Below are positions 50,384-59,621 of a stretch of 64,000 nucleotides of DNA, one piece after another. Below the pieces are notes generated by a model. The model made no database searches. It was not told the DNA's origin and saw only the letters and a program-made list of their open reading frames with translations. The position numbers and the translations under genes are program-made. Within the stretch, counting starts at the first letter, position 1. Every line of letters begins with the position of its first letter. This DNA is from an uncultured Pirellulaceae bacterium (GTDB lineage Bacteria > Planctomycetota > Planctomycetia > Pirellulales > Pirellulaceae), in NCBI GenBank assembly GCA_937941455.1, contig CALDHM010000010.1, forward strand, positions 186,001 to 250,000. The letters run 5' to 3'.

Positions 50384-52318
50384 ATGCGCTCGAAAACTTC
50401 TCGAAAACTTCGACAAGCTACCGTCGTCGGCCTTGTCGCCCTCAGCGCCTTGTTTTTCATAGGATGTCGCGTGCGGCATAAGCCACCCGTCGATTCCGGC
50501 GCATCGCGATGTTCGGAGACGCTGCAGAAAATCTACTATCCGGACACCGATACCGACCTGTACGGTGAAAACTTGGATTTAATGTCCTCCGCCCCCATGT
50601 CGCTGAACAATTATTTGTCGATGCAGCAATGGGAGCTGTCCCTCGAGGAAGCGGTGCAATTAGCTCTGGCCAACAGCAAAGTCCTCCAGCGGCTTGGCGG
50701 CACGGTCGTCAACGCGCCGCAAGCCGTACAAACGACCTACGACCCGGCCTTATTTGAAACGAATCCGCAGCTCGGTGTGGAGGCCGCGCTCAGCGCGTTC
50801 GATGCCCAAGTCGCCAGCAGCCTGTTCTTCAATCATGCCGAACGCAAATTCAACAACAACTTCCAAGCCCTGTTCGCCACCAATCGCACCGACACCGCCA
50901 ATTTCAATTTCGAACTTTCGAAGCAAACCGCTGTCGGTACCCGCCTCGCGGTTCGCAACATCACCGATTACCAAAACAACCACATCGATCCGGCAATCTT
51001 GCCCTTCACGCCGTTTCGCTTCAATTCGCTGTACAACACCGTCAACCAATTCGAGGTGCGTCAGCCGCTGTTGCGAGGAGCGGGGTCGTCGGTCAATCGT
51101 ATCGCTGGTCCGAACGCCTTTCCCGGACAATACAACGGCGTGCTGATCGCCCGCATCCGCGGGGATGTCTCGATCGCCGATTTCGAGGCCGCGGTGATCA
51201 ATCTGGTCCGCGACGTCGAACGAAATTATTGGGAACTGCTCTTTGCCTACCGAGATTTGGACGCCAAAATCGCCGCTCGCGACGCAGCCCGCGAAACCTG
51301 GGAGAATCGGCAAATTCGCTTCGAGCAAGGTCTAGGCCGCCCCGACGAAGAGGCTCAGGCACGGCAACAGTTCTACTCCTTCGAAGCCCAAGTTCAAAAC
51401 GCGCTAACGGGGCTGGCCAACGGCCTTGGCCAAGGTGGCGTGTTGGGTTCGGAACGGAATTTGCGGCGGTTGCTCGGTTTGCCTGTGAACGACGGACGCT
51501 TGATCCGCCCCACCTCCGAGCCGACCGTGGCGCCGGTGGCCTTCGATTGGAACTATGCTCAACAACAAGCTATCGAGCATCGCGTCGAACTCCGCCGCCA
51601 GAAGTGGATCGTCAAACAGCGCGAGCTCGAGTTGCTCGCCGCACGACAACTCAATATCTGGCGGCTCGATATGGTCGGGCAGTACGGCTTTCGCGGCTTC
51701 GGCGACAATCTGTTCGGTAGCCGCGACCGGCCCGAGGGAAGTGCCGTGGCCGACTTGTTCCGCGGCGATCTGGATGATTGGGCGGTTGGTTTCGAACTCC
51801 AAGGCCCTCTGGGCATGCGACAAGGCCACCTTGCCGTCCGCAATGCGGAGTTGCAACTGGTGCGTGAGAAAGCCGTCCTGCGCGAACAGCAACGGCAAAT
51901 CCTCCACGATCTCGGCAGCGCCTTCGTCGAGGTTGATCGAGCGCTGGCGAACATTCGAATTTCTTACAACTCGCTGGTCGCTGCCAACGAAGAATTGGAA
52001 CCCAAACGCTTGCGCGTGGAGGAAGGCAAGGACCAGGTCTTCTTTTTGCTCGACGCGCAGTTGCGTACCGCTAACGCGGAGAGTGCCTTCTACCGGTCGG
52101 TGATCGACTACAACCAAGCTCTCTTGAATTTCGCCTTCACTCAAGGGGCCTTATTAAAACGGTACAACATTTGCCTGGATGAGGGCGGCTGGGATGAACG
52201 ACTCGATGCCATCTCGCGCGACAAGGCCGGACAATTCGTCCAAAATAGCCCCTTCGCCGAAGATACGGTCGATCTCAAACCAGTCACCAGTGGCGTTGTC
52301 GATCAAACGGCACGTTAG
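50384..52318 (+). CDS. TolC-family outer-membrane efflux lipoprotein
   Basis: A 644-residue protein from the ATG at 50384 (GGGGAA about ten bases upstream). The N-terminal signal ends in FIGC (lipobox, about residue 28), so it is a lipoprotein. The mature part shows the TolC/OEP pattern of long helices with periodic small residues: 'LSLEEAVQLALANSKVLQRLGG' early, then 'VINLVRDVERNYWELLFAYRDLDAKIAARDAARETWENR', 'GRPDEEAQARQQFYSFEAQVQNAL', and the second half 'QQAIEHRVELRRQKWIVKQRELELLAARQ' and 'TANAESAFYRSVIDYNQALLNFAFTQGALL'. It would form the outer-membrane channel of an efflux or secretion system. No partner (membrane-fusion protein or pump) is nearby. It is longer than TolC mainly in the N-terminus. 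Confidence 0.92.
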   Translation: MRSKTSRKLRQATVVGLVALSALFFIGCRVRHKPPVDSGASRCSETLQKIYYPDTDTDLYGENLDLMSSAPMSLNNYLSMQQWELSLEEAVQLALANSKVLQRLGGTVVNAPQAVQTTYDPALFETNPQLGVEAALSAFDAQVASSLFFNHAERKFNNNFQALFATNRTDTANFNFELSKQTAVGTRLAVRNITDYQNNHIDPAILPFTPFRFNSLYNTVNQFEVRQPLLRGAGSSVNRIAGPNAFPGQYNGVLIARIRGDVSIADFEAAVINLVRDVERNYWELLFAYRDLDAKIAARDAARETWENRQIRFEQGLGRPDEEAQARQQFYSFEAQVQNALTGLANGLGQGGVLGSERNLRRLLGLPVNDGRLIRPTSEPTVAPVAFDWNYAQQQAIEHRVELRRQKWIVKQRELELLAARQLNIWRLDMVGQYGFRGFGDNLFGSRDRPEGSAVADLFRGDLDDWAVGFELQGPLGMRQGHLAVRNAELQLVREKAVLREQQRQILHDLGSAFVEVDRALANIRISYNSLVAANEELEPKRLRVEEGKDQVFFLLDAQLRTANAESAFYRSVIDYNQALLNFAFTQGALLKRYNICLDEGGWDERLDAISRDKAGQFVQNSPFAEDTVDLKPVTSGVVDQTAR

Positions 52319-52418
52319 CAACCACTTGAGGCGACGGGGGGATGACGGTCGACGTTCCCGAAAACGAGACGTTGCACCGCATCCGATCGTTGTTCATATT
52401 CCTCGAAAACCTTACACG

Positions 52419-52850
52419 ATGACCGGCGGTGCGACGAACGTCTACGACGCGGCCAATAACTTGATTTTGGGCATCAGCTTCGGCATCGTCAGCTTGGTGA
52501 ATACCAACGGAACTAGTACCAACTCCTGCGTAAATTTGGGAACCGTCCGGATCACCGGCAAACCTACTGGTATTGGCTACTTTGACAATTTCTTCGTCGC
52601 AATTCCCGAACCCCCTGGACTCGGCGTTCTCGCCTTGGCTATGATTGGATCATGGTACTGCCGTCGGCTGATCCAGTCGCGAATTGGCAAAGATCAGTTC
52701 CAAAAATTGGACGATCAATTGCACCGGTTAGGCTTTCTAGCCGGTGTTTTTTTCGCTGGTCGGCTCCATTGCCCTCCACTTGCGACCAACCAACATGGCA
52801 TGCTCTTGAACTCCGAGCCGAAAATCTCACAGCTCGCCCGCTCGCTATAA
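52419..52850 (+). pseudogene. PEP-CTERM protein remnant
   Basis: From an ATG at 52419 the frame reads MTGGATNVYDAANNLILG..., then 'GYFDNFFVAIPEPPGLGVLALAMIGSWYCRR' (about residues 50-80), a complete PEP-CTERM tail (IPEPP, hydrophobic helix, basic end). The tail should end the protein, but the frame runs on for another 60 residues over the terminator at 52722-52753, and no signal peptide precedes it. It looks like the 3' end of a PEP-CTERM gene whose start and stop were lost. A short real protein cannot be excluded. Confidence 0.55.
52722..52753 (+). terminator. Rho-independent terminator after the TolC/PEP-CTERM region
   Basis: CACCGGTTAG and CTAGCCGGTG (10 bp with one G-T pair) around a 5-base loop, then seven T (52747-52753). 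It ends the plus-strand transcript before the M3 peptidase gene. Confidence 0.92.
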
Positions 52851-52936
52851 TGAGGACGCGAATATTTCGACAATTTTTGAAACCGAATTTCCTTTGTAAG
52901 CCGACCTAATTTCGAAATAGTTCGAGGAGCAAACTG

Positions 52937-55144
52937 ATGAGATACTCGCTAAAATCGAGCGGACGAATTCGTACCCGCATTGTGACGGGATTGGCGACGC
53001 TGGTCTTTGCCACTTCGAATGGAGTCATCTTTTTCATGGTTTCCAGTTACCTCACCCTCGCCATCGCTCAACCGACGAATCAAGCCGACGAAAATCCACT
53101 GATGCGGCCGAGTACGTTGCCGCTAGAGGCCCCGGACTTTTCGGCGATCAAGGATGAGCATTTTCTGCCCGCGTTCGAAGCGGGGATGGCCGAACAGAAG
53201 AAAGAAATCGAGGCCATTGCCAACAACCCGGCCGTACCGACCTTCGAAAATACGATGGAAGCAATGGAGCGGACGGGGGAATTGTTGACCCGTGTTCAAC
53301 GCATTTTTTTCAATTTGAGCTCGGCCCACACCAATCCTGAAATCCAAAGAATTCAAGTCATCCTATCTCCCAAACTTGCCGCGCATAGCGATGACATCTA
53401 CCTGAATCCCAAATTATTTCAGCGAATCGAAAACCTTCACCAACGCATCGACTCCCTCTACCTCGATGCGGAACAGCAGCAACTATTGCGGGAGACGTAC
53501 AAGAGTTTTGTGCGTGCGGGAGCCAAGCTGAACGTCGAGCAACAGCGCCGGATTCGGGAAATCAATGAACGTCTGTCGTCCCTATCGACCGAATTTCAAA
53601 ACAACTTGTTGGCAATCACGCAGGAACGGGCGGTGCTGGCCGAGGATGTCAACGAGTTGGAGGGGCTGAGCGAGATCGACATCGCAGCGGCAGCCAAGGC
53701 GGCCACCGACCAGGGGCATGCCGGCAAATACTTGCTGAACATTACCAACACGACGCGGCAACCCGTACTCGTTCAACTGCGCAATCGAGCCTTGCGTCAA
53801 CGCATTTGGGAGGCGTCGGCCTATCGTGGTCTGGGAAGGGATGGCGGCATCGATAATCGACCACTCGTCCTCGAGATGGCAAAACTGCGGGCCGAGAAGG
53901 CGCAGATTCTCGGCTACGACAGTCACGCGGCCTATGCACTCGAGCCGCAAATGGCCAAGCAACCCGATGCGGCAATCAGCATGTTGTCGAATCTTGTTCC
54001 GGACGTCGTCGCCAAGGCGCGGCGCGAGGCGGCCGATATTCAGGCCAAAATGAAAGCCGATGGGATCGACGACGAGGTGCGTCCGTGGGATTGGGAGTAC
54101 TATGCCGAGAAAGTCCGCCAAGAACGGTTTGGGATCGATGAGTCCGAGGTCAAACAATACCTGGAACTGGATTCCGTGCTGAAAAATGGCGTGTTTTATA
54201 CGATGAATCGCTTGTTCGGCGTGAGTTTTGTCGAGCGTCACGATTTGCCGGTTTACCATCCTGACGTACGGGTTTTCGATGTGCTCGATGGTGACGGCAG
54301 CCAGATCGGCTTGTTCTACGCCGACTATTTCGCTCGACCCAGCAAACGGGGAGGGGCCTGGATGAGCAGCTTCGTGGGCCAATCGCGGCTGCTCGGGAAA
54401 AAGCCGGTCGTGGTCAACGTGATGAATATTCCGAAACCGGTCGAGGGGGCTCCAGCCCTGATTAGCTTCGACCACGCCGTCACGATGTTTCACGAAATGG
54501 GACACGGCGTGCATGGCCTGTTTTCGGATGTAAACTATCCCTCGCTGGCGGGCACCGCTGTGCCGCGCGACTTCGTCGAGTTTCCGTCTACATTCCAAGA
54601 GGATTGGGCCATCCACCCGGAGGTCCTCAACAACTACGCACGGCATTACCAAACCGGCGAGGTGATGTCCAAGGCTCTGCTCGATCAGATCGTGGCGGCC
54701 AAGACCTTCAATCAAGGCTACGACACCCTCGAATATTTGGCATCGGCCTTGCTGGATTTGCGCTGGCATGCGTTGAAACCTCACGAAGTTCCCAGTGACG
54801 TGGAAGCGTTCGAGGCCCATACGCTGGCCGACCTTGGGGTCAACCTCACTGCCGTGCCACCTCGGTACAAGACCCCATTTTTTGCTCATATCTGGCCCGG
54901 CGGTTATGCAGCCAGCTATTACGCCTACATGTGGAGCGAAGTGTTGGCGGCCGACAGTTTTGACTACGTGCGCCAGCGGGGCGGCTTGACTGCAGAAAAC
55001 GGCGACCGCTTCCGCCGTACCGTGCTCTCGAAGGGAAATAGTCAAGAACCGGAGCAGATGTACGTCGACTTCACTGGCGGCCAACCGAAGGTTGATAGCC
55101 TACTGATTCGCCGCGGTTTGAAATCGCCGATCAAAACGGATTGA
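52937..55144 (+). CDS. M3-family peptidase (peptidyl-dipeptidase Dcp/oligopeptidase A-like), secreted
   Basis: A zinc oligopeptidase of 735 residues. The HExxH motif is His519-Glu520-Met-Gly-His523 (FHEMGHG), and the third ligand is Glu548 in VEFPS. The N-terminal helical domain ('APDFSAIKDEHFLPAFEAGMAEQKKEIEAI') and 'DPLYFA..'-like C-terminal region match Dcp. An N-terminal hydrophobic segment (residues 15-45) suggests export, so it would act outside the cytoplasm on peptides up to about 15 residues. GAGGAG lies seven bases before the ATG. The sulfatase gene follows after only seven bases, so the two share a transcript. The substrate is likely short peptides; no specificity can be read. Confidence 0.96.
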   Translation: MRYSLKSSGRIRTRIVTGLATLVFATSNGVIFFMVSSYLTLAIAQPTNQADENPLMRPSTLPLEAPDFSAIKDEHFLPAFEAGMAEQKKEIEAIANNPAVPTFENTMEAMERTGELLTRVQRIFFNLSSAHTNPEIQRIQVILSPKLAAHSDDIYLNPKLFQRIENLHQRIDSLYLDAEQQQLLRETYKSFVRAGAKLNVEQQRRIREINERLSSLSTEFQNNLLAITQERAVLAEDVNELEGLSEIDIAAAAKAATDQGHAGKYLLNITNTTRQPVLVQLRNRALRQRIWEASAYRGLGRDGGIDNRPLVLEMAKLRAEKAQILGYDSHAAYALEPQMAKQPDAAISMLSNLVPDVVAKARREAADIQAKMKADGIDDEVRPWDWEYYAEKVRQERFGIDESEVKQYLELDSVLKNGVFYTMNRLFGVSFVERHDLPVYHPDVRVFDVLDGDGSQIGLFYADYFARPSKRGGAWMSSFVGQSRLLGKKPVVVNVMNIPKPVEGAPALISFDHAVTMFHEMGHGVHGLFSDVNYPSLAGTAVPRDFVEFPSTFQEDWAIHPEVLNNYARHYQTGEVMSKALLDQIVAAKTFNQGYDTLEYLASALLDLRWHALKPHEVPSDVEAFEAHTLADLGVNLTAVPPRYKTPFFAHIWPGGYAASYYAYMWSEVLAADSFDYVRQRGGLTAENGDRFRRTVLSKGNSQEPEQMYVDFTGGQPKVDSLLIRRGLKSPIKTD

Positions 55145-55151
55145 TCAAATC

Positions 55152-56642
55152 ATGAATCGGGTTGTTCATGGGATGTTCTTGCTGCTTTGCCTACTCGGCG
55201 CGCTGCCGAGTGTCATGGCTCAGCATCCGAACATCGTGCTGATTCTGGCAGACGATTTAGGTTACGGCGAGCTTGGCTGCTACGGACAGCAGAAAATCCT
55301 CACTCCCCACCTGGATGAACTGGCTCGCCGAGGAATGAGATTCACGCAGCACTACAGTGGTGCACCGGTCTGCGCACCGTCCCGCTGCGTGCTGCTCACC
55401 GGGCGCCATGCGGCGCATGCGGAAATCCGCGGCAATCGCGACTCGGGTAATGGCGGCGAATTTCCCGGGCAATGGCCGCTGTCGGCGGAGATCGATACGA
55501 TCGCCAAAATTCTGAAACGAGCCGGCTACCGCACAGGCGGGTTCGGCAAATGGGGCTTGGGGCCGACCAATTCGACCGGGTCTCCCTTGCGACAAGGATT
55601 CGATCGCTTTTTCGGTTACAACTGCCAGCGAAACGCACACAGCTATTATCCTCCGTACCTCGATGACGATGCAGGCCGACGAACTATCAACCCGCGTCCG
55701 GTTCCCGCTCATCAGCAGCAAGTTACCGGCGACGTCCATGCCGATCATTATCGCGGCGAGCAACACGCGTCCGAACTGATTGTCGATGAAGCGCTGAAGT
55801 TCATCGACGAACATCACCAACATCCATTCTTTTTGTATTTGCCCTTCCTCGAGCCGCATGTCGCGATGCAGCCACCGCAGCGGTGGATCGATCACTACCC
55901 GGAGTCTTGGGATGACGAGCACGGTCCCTATCGTGGCGAAAACGGATACTTGCCGCATCCGCGTCCCCGAGCCGCCTATGCAGCCATGATATCGCACCTC
56001 GATGAGCATGTCGGGAAAATTTTAGAGCGGCTTGAGAAACATGGCATCGATCGCAACACGGTGGTGATCTTTACATCGGACAATGGGCCGACTCATCGGG
56101 GACGTGATCCCCGCTGGCATGTCGGTGGGGCGGGTTGCGACTTCTTCGATTCCACCGCCGGACTCAGAGGCTACAAAGGCAGCTGCTACGAGGGGGGAAT
56201 TCGCGTCCCGTGCATCGTCAAATGGCCGGGTGTCGTTGCGGCCGATTCGACGTCGGATTTCGTCTCCTATTTTCCCGATTGGCTACCGACTATCGCGAGA
56301 ATCGGCCACGCTAAAGCGGGCGAGCAACGAGATGGTGTCGATCTGATGCCTGTGCTACGCGGAGCGAAAGCTGTCGACCGCCGTGATCCGCTGGTGTGGG
56401 AGTTTCCCGAATACGGCGGCATCCTAGCACTCCGTGAGGGCCGCTGGAAATTGATACGGCGGCAATTGCGGACCGCTAAGCCGGAGGGGTGGGAACTGTA
56501 CGACTTGAGTGTCGATCCGGCGGAAACTCACAATTTAGCCGAAGCCCACCCGGAAATCGTGCAGCGGCTGGAGCGATTCTTCTTGGGGACGCGACTTCCC
56601 AATCCGAACTTCCCATTCGCTGCGCTCGACGATCGGCAGTAG
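55152..56642 (+). CDS. Secreted type I sulfatase (arylsulfatase family)
   Basis: A 496-residue sulfatase. The signal peptide is residues 1-23 (MNRVVHGMFLLLCLLGALPSVMA). The metal-binding pair Asp34-Asp35 is in ILADDLGYGELG. The modification motif C-x-P-S-R begins at Cys74 (CAPSR); it needs conversion to formylglycine by a maturase. 'GRHAAHAEIRGN', 'TGGFGKWGLG', 'VVIFTSDNGPTHRG' and 'GLRGYKGSCYEGGIRVPCIVKWPG' are also typical. Planctomycetes carry many sulfatases, used for sulfated algal polysaccharides. It follows the M3 peptidase by seven bases. The substrate cannot be told. No sulfatase-maturing enzyme is in the window. It ends convergently with the serpin gene. Confidence 0.97.
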   Translation: MNRVVHGMFLLLCLLGALPSVMAQHPNIVLILADDLGYGELGCYGQQKILTPHLDELARRGMRFTQHYSGAPVCAPSRCVLLTGRHAAHAEIRGNRDSGNGGEFPGQWPLSAEIDTIAKILKRAGYRTGGFGKWGLGPTNSTGSPLRQGFDRFFGYNCQRNAHSYYPPYLDDDAGRRTINPRPVPAHQQQVTGDVHADHYRGEQHASELIVDEALKFIDEHHQHPFFLYLPFLEPHVAMQPPQRWIDHYPESWDDEHGPYRGENGYLPHPRPRAAYAAMISHLDEHVGKILERLEKHGIDRNTVVIFTSDNGPTHRGRDPRWHVGGAGCDFFDSTAGLRGYKGSCYEGGIRVPCIVKWPGVVAADSTSDFVSYFPDWLPTIARIGHAKAGEQRDGVDLMPVLRGAKAVDRRDPLVWEFPEYGGILALREGRWKLIRRQLRTAKPEGWELYDLSVDPAETHNLAEAHPEIVQRLERFFLGTRLPNPNFPFAALDDRQ

Positions 56643-56698
56643 TTGGCGGAGCCTCCAGACGGAGACCCCCGGAAGTTGATTTCTGCCGCAATATCTTC

Positions 56699-57982
56699 TT
56701 ATTTAGCTTGCGGATTCACGACACGCCCCGCGAACAAGACGGCGCCGCTAGGCTCGTGGCGGATGAAGAACAAAAAGGGTTGGTCGACGATAAACTCGAC
56801 CGGACTGTCATCGATCGGTGCGGCCGTGGCTCTGATGGCGATTCCCGTAGCCGCAGCGGCTTCGGTCCCCTCTTCGTTGACGTCGATAAACGCCTTGTGC
56901 ACGACAGCGCTGATCTGCAGCGGTTCCTCGCTTGAAATCCGCCCAAATTGGGCTGACGACTGAAATGCACGCTGGATTCCCAACGAGCGCAAGGCATCGT
57001 CAAGGCGAAATTCCGATTCGATTTTGAATCGCGGCAACTGCAACGTGACCTCGCGGGATGACGACATCACATTCATGATTTGCGAGTCAGGGTCGAGCCA
57101 GTCGCTCTCAAGTTGTTTGAGCTGACCAAAGGTTTTCGACAAAACAACCGTCATCGTCAGTTCGGGATTCTCATAGGGGATCCTCACCAGGCGGCCGTGG
57201 TCGGTTTCTCCGTACATCAACCGGCCCGTATGCTGCATCATCGGCACTTGGACCGATTGCGACGCGTCGATACGGAACGATTGGTTTTGCGTCAACTCTT
57301 TTTTGAAAGCCGATTTCCACTTGGCCTTGAAGTAGATCGCGTTGACCAAAACCAACCGCGTGTCGGGGTCCAAGATTCCAGGTTTGAAGAGGTCCTTGAT
57401 TCGTTGGTTGGTTTGCAGAGCGACCCATTGATTGATTTGTTGACGGCTCTTTTCGGTTTCGCCGCGAAAATCGGCCAGTGCCAGGGGTGCGCGATAGTCT
57501 TGCTGCAAAGCCTCCAAAAAATCCTGTCGAAAATTGAATCCAGTCTGCCCCCACAAGCGGTTGGCTAGTCGCAATTCGAAGCCTTTGCCTTGTGCATTCA
57601 ACACCCGAATCATTTCGCCAATCGCCGCATGGTGCTGGCCCTCCGGCAATTCGATTTGTAATGACGATTTGATTTCATCGGCGGTTTCCGCCTCCGCTCC
57701 TCGCCAGGCCATCGACAACGCTGTGTTAATGCTGGCGGGCGAAAAGAACAGATTCCGCCCATTATCGAATAAGTTTCTGGCGAGCTGGTTGCCGAAGCGA
57801 TTGCTGGACACAGCCGCTTGCTTTACATCGTCATTGATCGCGGCTGGCCGATCGTTGATCATCATGTAAGCTGCGGCGGAACAACCGCCGGACACCATGA
57901 TGAACACAAGAACCAAACAGCAGAAATTTGCCGGACGCGCGACGATCGCCAGGCGAGTACTGAAAATAGTAGATCGGGCCAT
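56699..57982 (-). CDS. Serpin (serine protease inhibitor), exported
   Basis: A 427-residue serpin. The N-terminal segment ends in SGGC (Cys34), a lipobox-like site, so it is probably a lipoprotein. Serpin landmarks: 'SPASINTALSMAWRGAEAETADEI' (helix B), 'FELRLANRLWGQTGFNF', 'LVLVNAIYFKAKWKSAF', 'MTVVLSKTFGQL', the hinge 'AFIDVNEEGTEAAAATGIAI', and the C-terminal 'FLFFIRHEPSGAVLFAGRVVNP'. The hinge is small-residue-rich as in inhibitory serpins. The reactive-centre loop continues RATAAPIDDSP, so the P1 residue is not certain. AAAGG lies eight bases before the ATG. It may protect the envelope from its own or foreign proteases; the window has several secreted ones. It is divergent from the DUF3127 gene. 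Confidence 0.95.
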   Translation of the reverse strand: MARSTIFSTRLAIVARPANFCCLVLVFIMVSGGCSAAAYMMINDRPAAINDDVKQAAVSSNRFGNQLARNLFDNGRNLFFSPASINTALSMAWRGAEAETADEIKSSLQIELPEGQHHAAIGEMIRVLNAQGKGFELRLANRLWGQTGFNFRQDFLEALQQDYRAPLALADFRGETEKSRQQINQWVALQTNQRIKDLFKPGILDPDTRLVLVNAIYFKAKWKSAFKKELTQNQSFRIDASQSVQVPMMQHTGRLMYGETDHGRLVRIPYENPELTMTVVLSKTFGQLKQLESDWLDPDSQIMNVMSSSREVTLQLPRFKIESEFRLDDALRSLGIQRAFQSSAQFGRISSEEPLQISAVVHKAFIDVNEEGTEAAAATGIAIRATAAPIDDSPVEFIVDQPFLFFIRHEPSGAVLFAGRVVNPQAK

Positions 57983-58111
57983 GGAATTTGCCTTTCAAAT
58001 GATAATTAGCTCCCCGGTGTGCGAGGCCGCGACTATAGAATGTTTGCCAGTGCTGGGCTATAATCGGACTCTTCCGTTTATTATACCGAGGGACCACCCA
58101 GAGACCTGTTC

Positions 58112-58489
58112 ATGAGTGAATCAACCGTCAGCGGCGTCGTCCATGTGATCGAGGAAACCAAGACATTTGGTGCGAAAGGATTTCGCAAGCGGCTCGTTGT
58201 CTTGGAGCAGGACACGGGCCGATTCGTCAATTACATTCCGCTCGAGTTCATTCAAGAAGGTTGTGATGCGGTCGATCAAATCAAGGTGGGCGACGAGATC
58301 GAAGTGACGTATCGCTTGAGCGGCCGTAAATGGCAGAAGGATCCGGGGAGCGAGGTCAAATTCTTCTTGAGTGCCGAGGCGCTGCGTTTCCACAAAGTCG
58401 GCGGTGGAAAGAAATCGCCACCAGCAGCCGATCCGAATCGGGCCTTGCAAGAGCAAGCCAGCGATGACGATGCGGATGTGCCCTTCTAA
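58112..58489 (+). CDS. DUF3127-like OB-fold protein with SSB-like C-terminal tip
   Basis: A 125-residue protein. The body ('SGVVHVIEETKTFGAKGFRKRLVVLEQDTGRFVNYIPLEFIQEGCDAVDQIKVGDEIEVTYRLSGRKWQKD') matches the DUF3127 domain seen in Bacteroidetes and planctomycetes, which looks like a beta-barrel OB-type fold. The C-terminal 25 residues are disordered and end in DDDADVPF. This acidic tail with a final Pro-Phe is the layout of the SSB C-terminal peptide that recruits DNA-metabolism proteins. It lacks the usual SSB core motifs. The start ATG (58112) has only a weak upstream signal. The TlpA-like gene begins 43 bases later, so they may be co-transcribed. A DNA- or RNA-binding role is inference. 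Confidence 0.8.
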   Translation: MSESTVSGVVHVIEETKTFGAKGFRKRLVVLEQDTGRFVNYIPLEFIQEGCDAVDQIKVGDEIEVTYRLSGRKWQKDPGSEVKFFLSAEALRFHKVGGGKKSPPAADPNRALQEQASDDDADVPF

Positions 58490-58532
58490 ATTCGATTGGT
58501 CGGCCGAGCCCTTTATCTCTGTGAGGTCCGTT

Positions 58533-59621
58533 ATGTTCAGCCATCGCTCGAAAATTTTTTGGTGGTGGGTTGCTGCCGCGTTGGTGATCACCGGTACTGT
58601 CGCGTCGACTGGCAGGTTAATGGCCCAGGATGATCGCGGCGACGGTAGCGCAGCGGAAACTCAAGATGATGATCCTGCCATTCGCGAGGAATTGGCGAAA
58701 ATCGATCAAATCTGGAACGACGGCAAGAAGAAAAAGGCGACCGATATGGTCCGCGAATTGTACGAGAGGACGGGGAGCCTGCGAGCTGGATACGCGCTCT
58801 GGCAAGTCTTGCAGAAGCAAGGCGAGGAGCAGTTGAAACGGACCCCGAAGAAGGCTAATCCGTTTGTGACTGAGGCTGCCGAATTATCGCGCCGCTTACT
58901 GACCCATCCGCGCTTCCCCGCAGCCCTCCGCGCCGAAGTTCGCGGCGCGCTCTTGAATGAAGCCCAAGCCTTCTCCAGTCGCGGTGACCAAGAGCAAGCC
59001 CTCCAGTCACTGCGGGATCTCGCGGGCTTCGGGTTTGCCGATCTTGACAGTTTGGAAGCGGACCGCCTGCTCAAGAACCTAACGAAAACCGAGGCGTTTC
59101 AGGATTGGATCGCCGAGGTGCGCCGCGAGCGACTGGAGAGAAATCTGCGATGGGCGCGGAGTGAACTGAAAAATTTTCAGAGTTTTTCCTTCGACTTCAA
59201 CCAATCCGATGTGCGTGAACAACCGATCTCCCTGAATATGCTCCAGGGGAAAATCGTTATCGTCGACTTCTGGGGCACGTGGTGCCCGCCCTGCCGCAAG
59301 GAGGTGCCATCTTATGTCGCGCTCAAACAAAAGTTCGCGAACGATCTCGAAATCGTCGGACTGGCATACGAGAAGCAAGTGTCGGACGAGGAAAAAATCA
59401 AGTCGGTGCTGGACTTCGCCAAGCAGAACAAAATCAATTACATCTGTGCCTTGGGGCAGGAGCATACGCGCGAGATGGTTCCCAATTTCCGCGGCTATCC
59501 GACCACGCTCTTCATCGATCGACGTGGCAAGGTCCGCATGATGAAGGTAGGAGCCTACTCCCTCGAACAACTCGAGGCCATTATCTTGGCGATCCTCGAA
59601 GAGCAACCACCCATCGGTTGA
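58533..59621 (+). CDS. TlpA-family thioredoxin-like protein, membrane-anchored
   Basis: A 362-residue protein from the ATG at 58533 (a longer frame from 58371 overlaps the upstream gene and is rejected). The N-terminal hydrophobic segment 'IFWWWVAAALVITGTVAST' is a signal or anchor. Residues 40-200 are helical and charged with no known motif. The TlpA/AhpC-type thioredoxin domain begins near 225 ('DVREQPISLNMLQGKIVIVDFWGTWCPPCRKEVPSYVAL'), with the redox pair Cys251-x-x-Cys254 and the cis-Pro in GYPTT. 'FIDRRGKVRMMKVGAYS' follows. It would reduce disulfides outside the cytoplasm, for example for cytochrome c assembly. The partner reductase is not visible. It is 43 bases after the DUF3127 gene. 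Confidence 0.92.
   Translation: MFSHRSKIFWWWVAAALVITGTVASTGRLMAQDDRGDGSAAETQDDDPAIREELAKIDQIWNDGKKKKATDMVRELYERTGSLRAGYALWQVLQKQGEEQLKRTPKKANPFVTEAAELSRRLLTHPRFPAALRAEVRGALLNEAQAFSSRGDQEQALQSLRDLAGFGFADLDSLEADRLLKNLTKTEAFQDWIAEVRRERLERNLRWARSELKNFQSFSFDFNQSDVREQPISLNMLQGKIVIVDFWGTWCPPCRKEVPSYVALKQKFANDLEIVGLAYEKQVSDEEKIKSVLDFAKQNKINYICALGQEHTREMVPNFRGYPTTLFIDRRGKVRMMKVGAYSLEQLEAIILAILEEQPPIG

Noticed and set aside
52179-52418. 5' extension of the PEP-CTERM remnant frame
   Set aside because: Overlaps the TolC-family gene out of frame; only the part from 52419 has recognisable content.
53582-55084. 500-codon minus-strand frame
   Set aside because: Fully antisense to the M3 peptidase, which has HEMGH and family sequence throughout.
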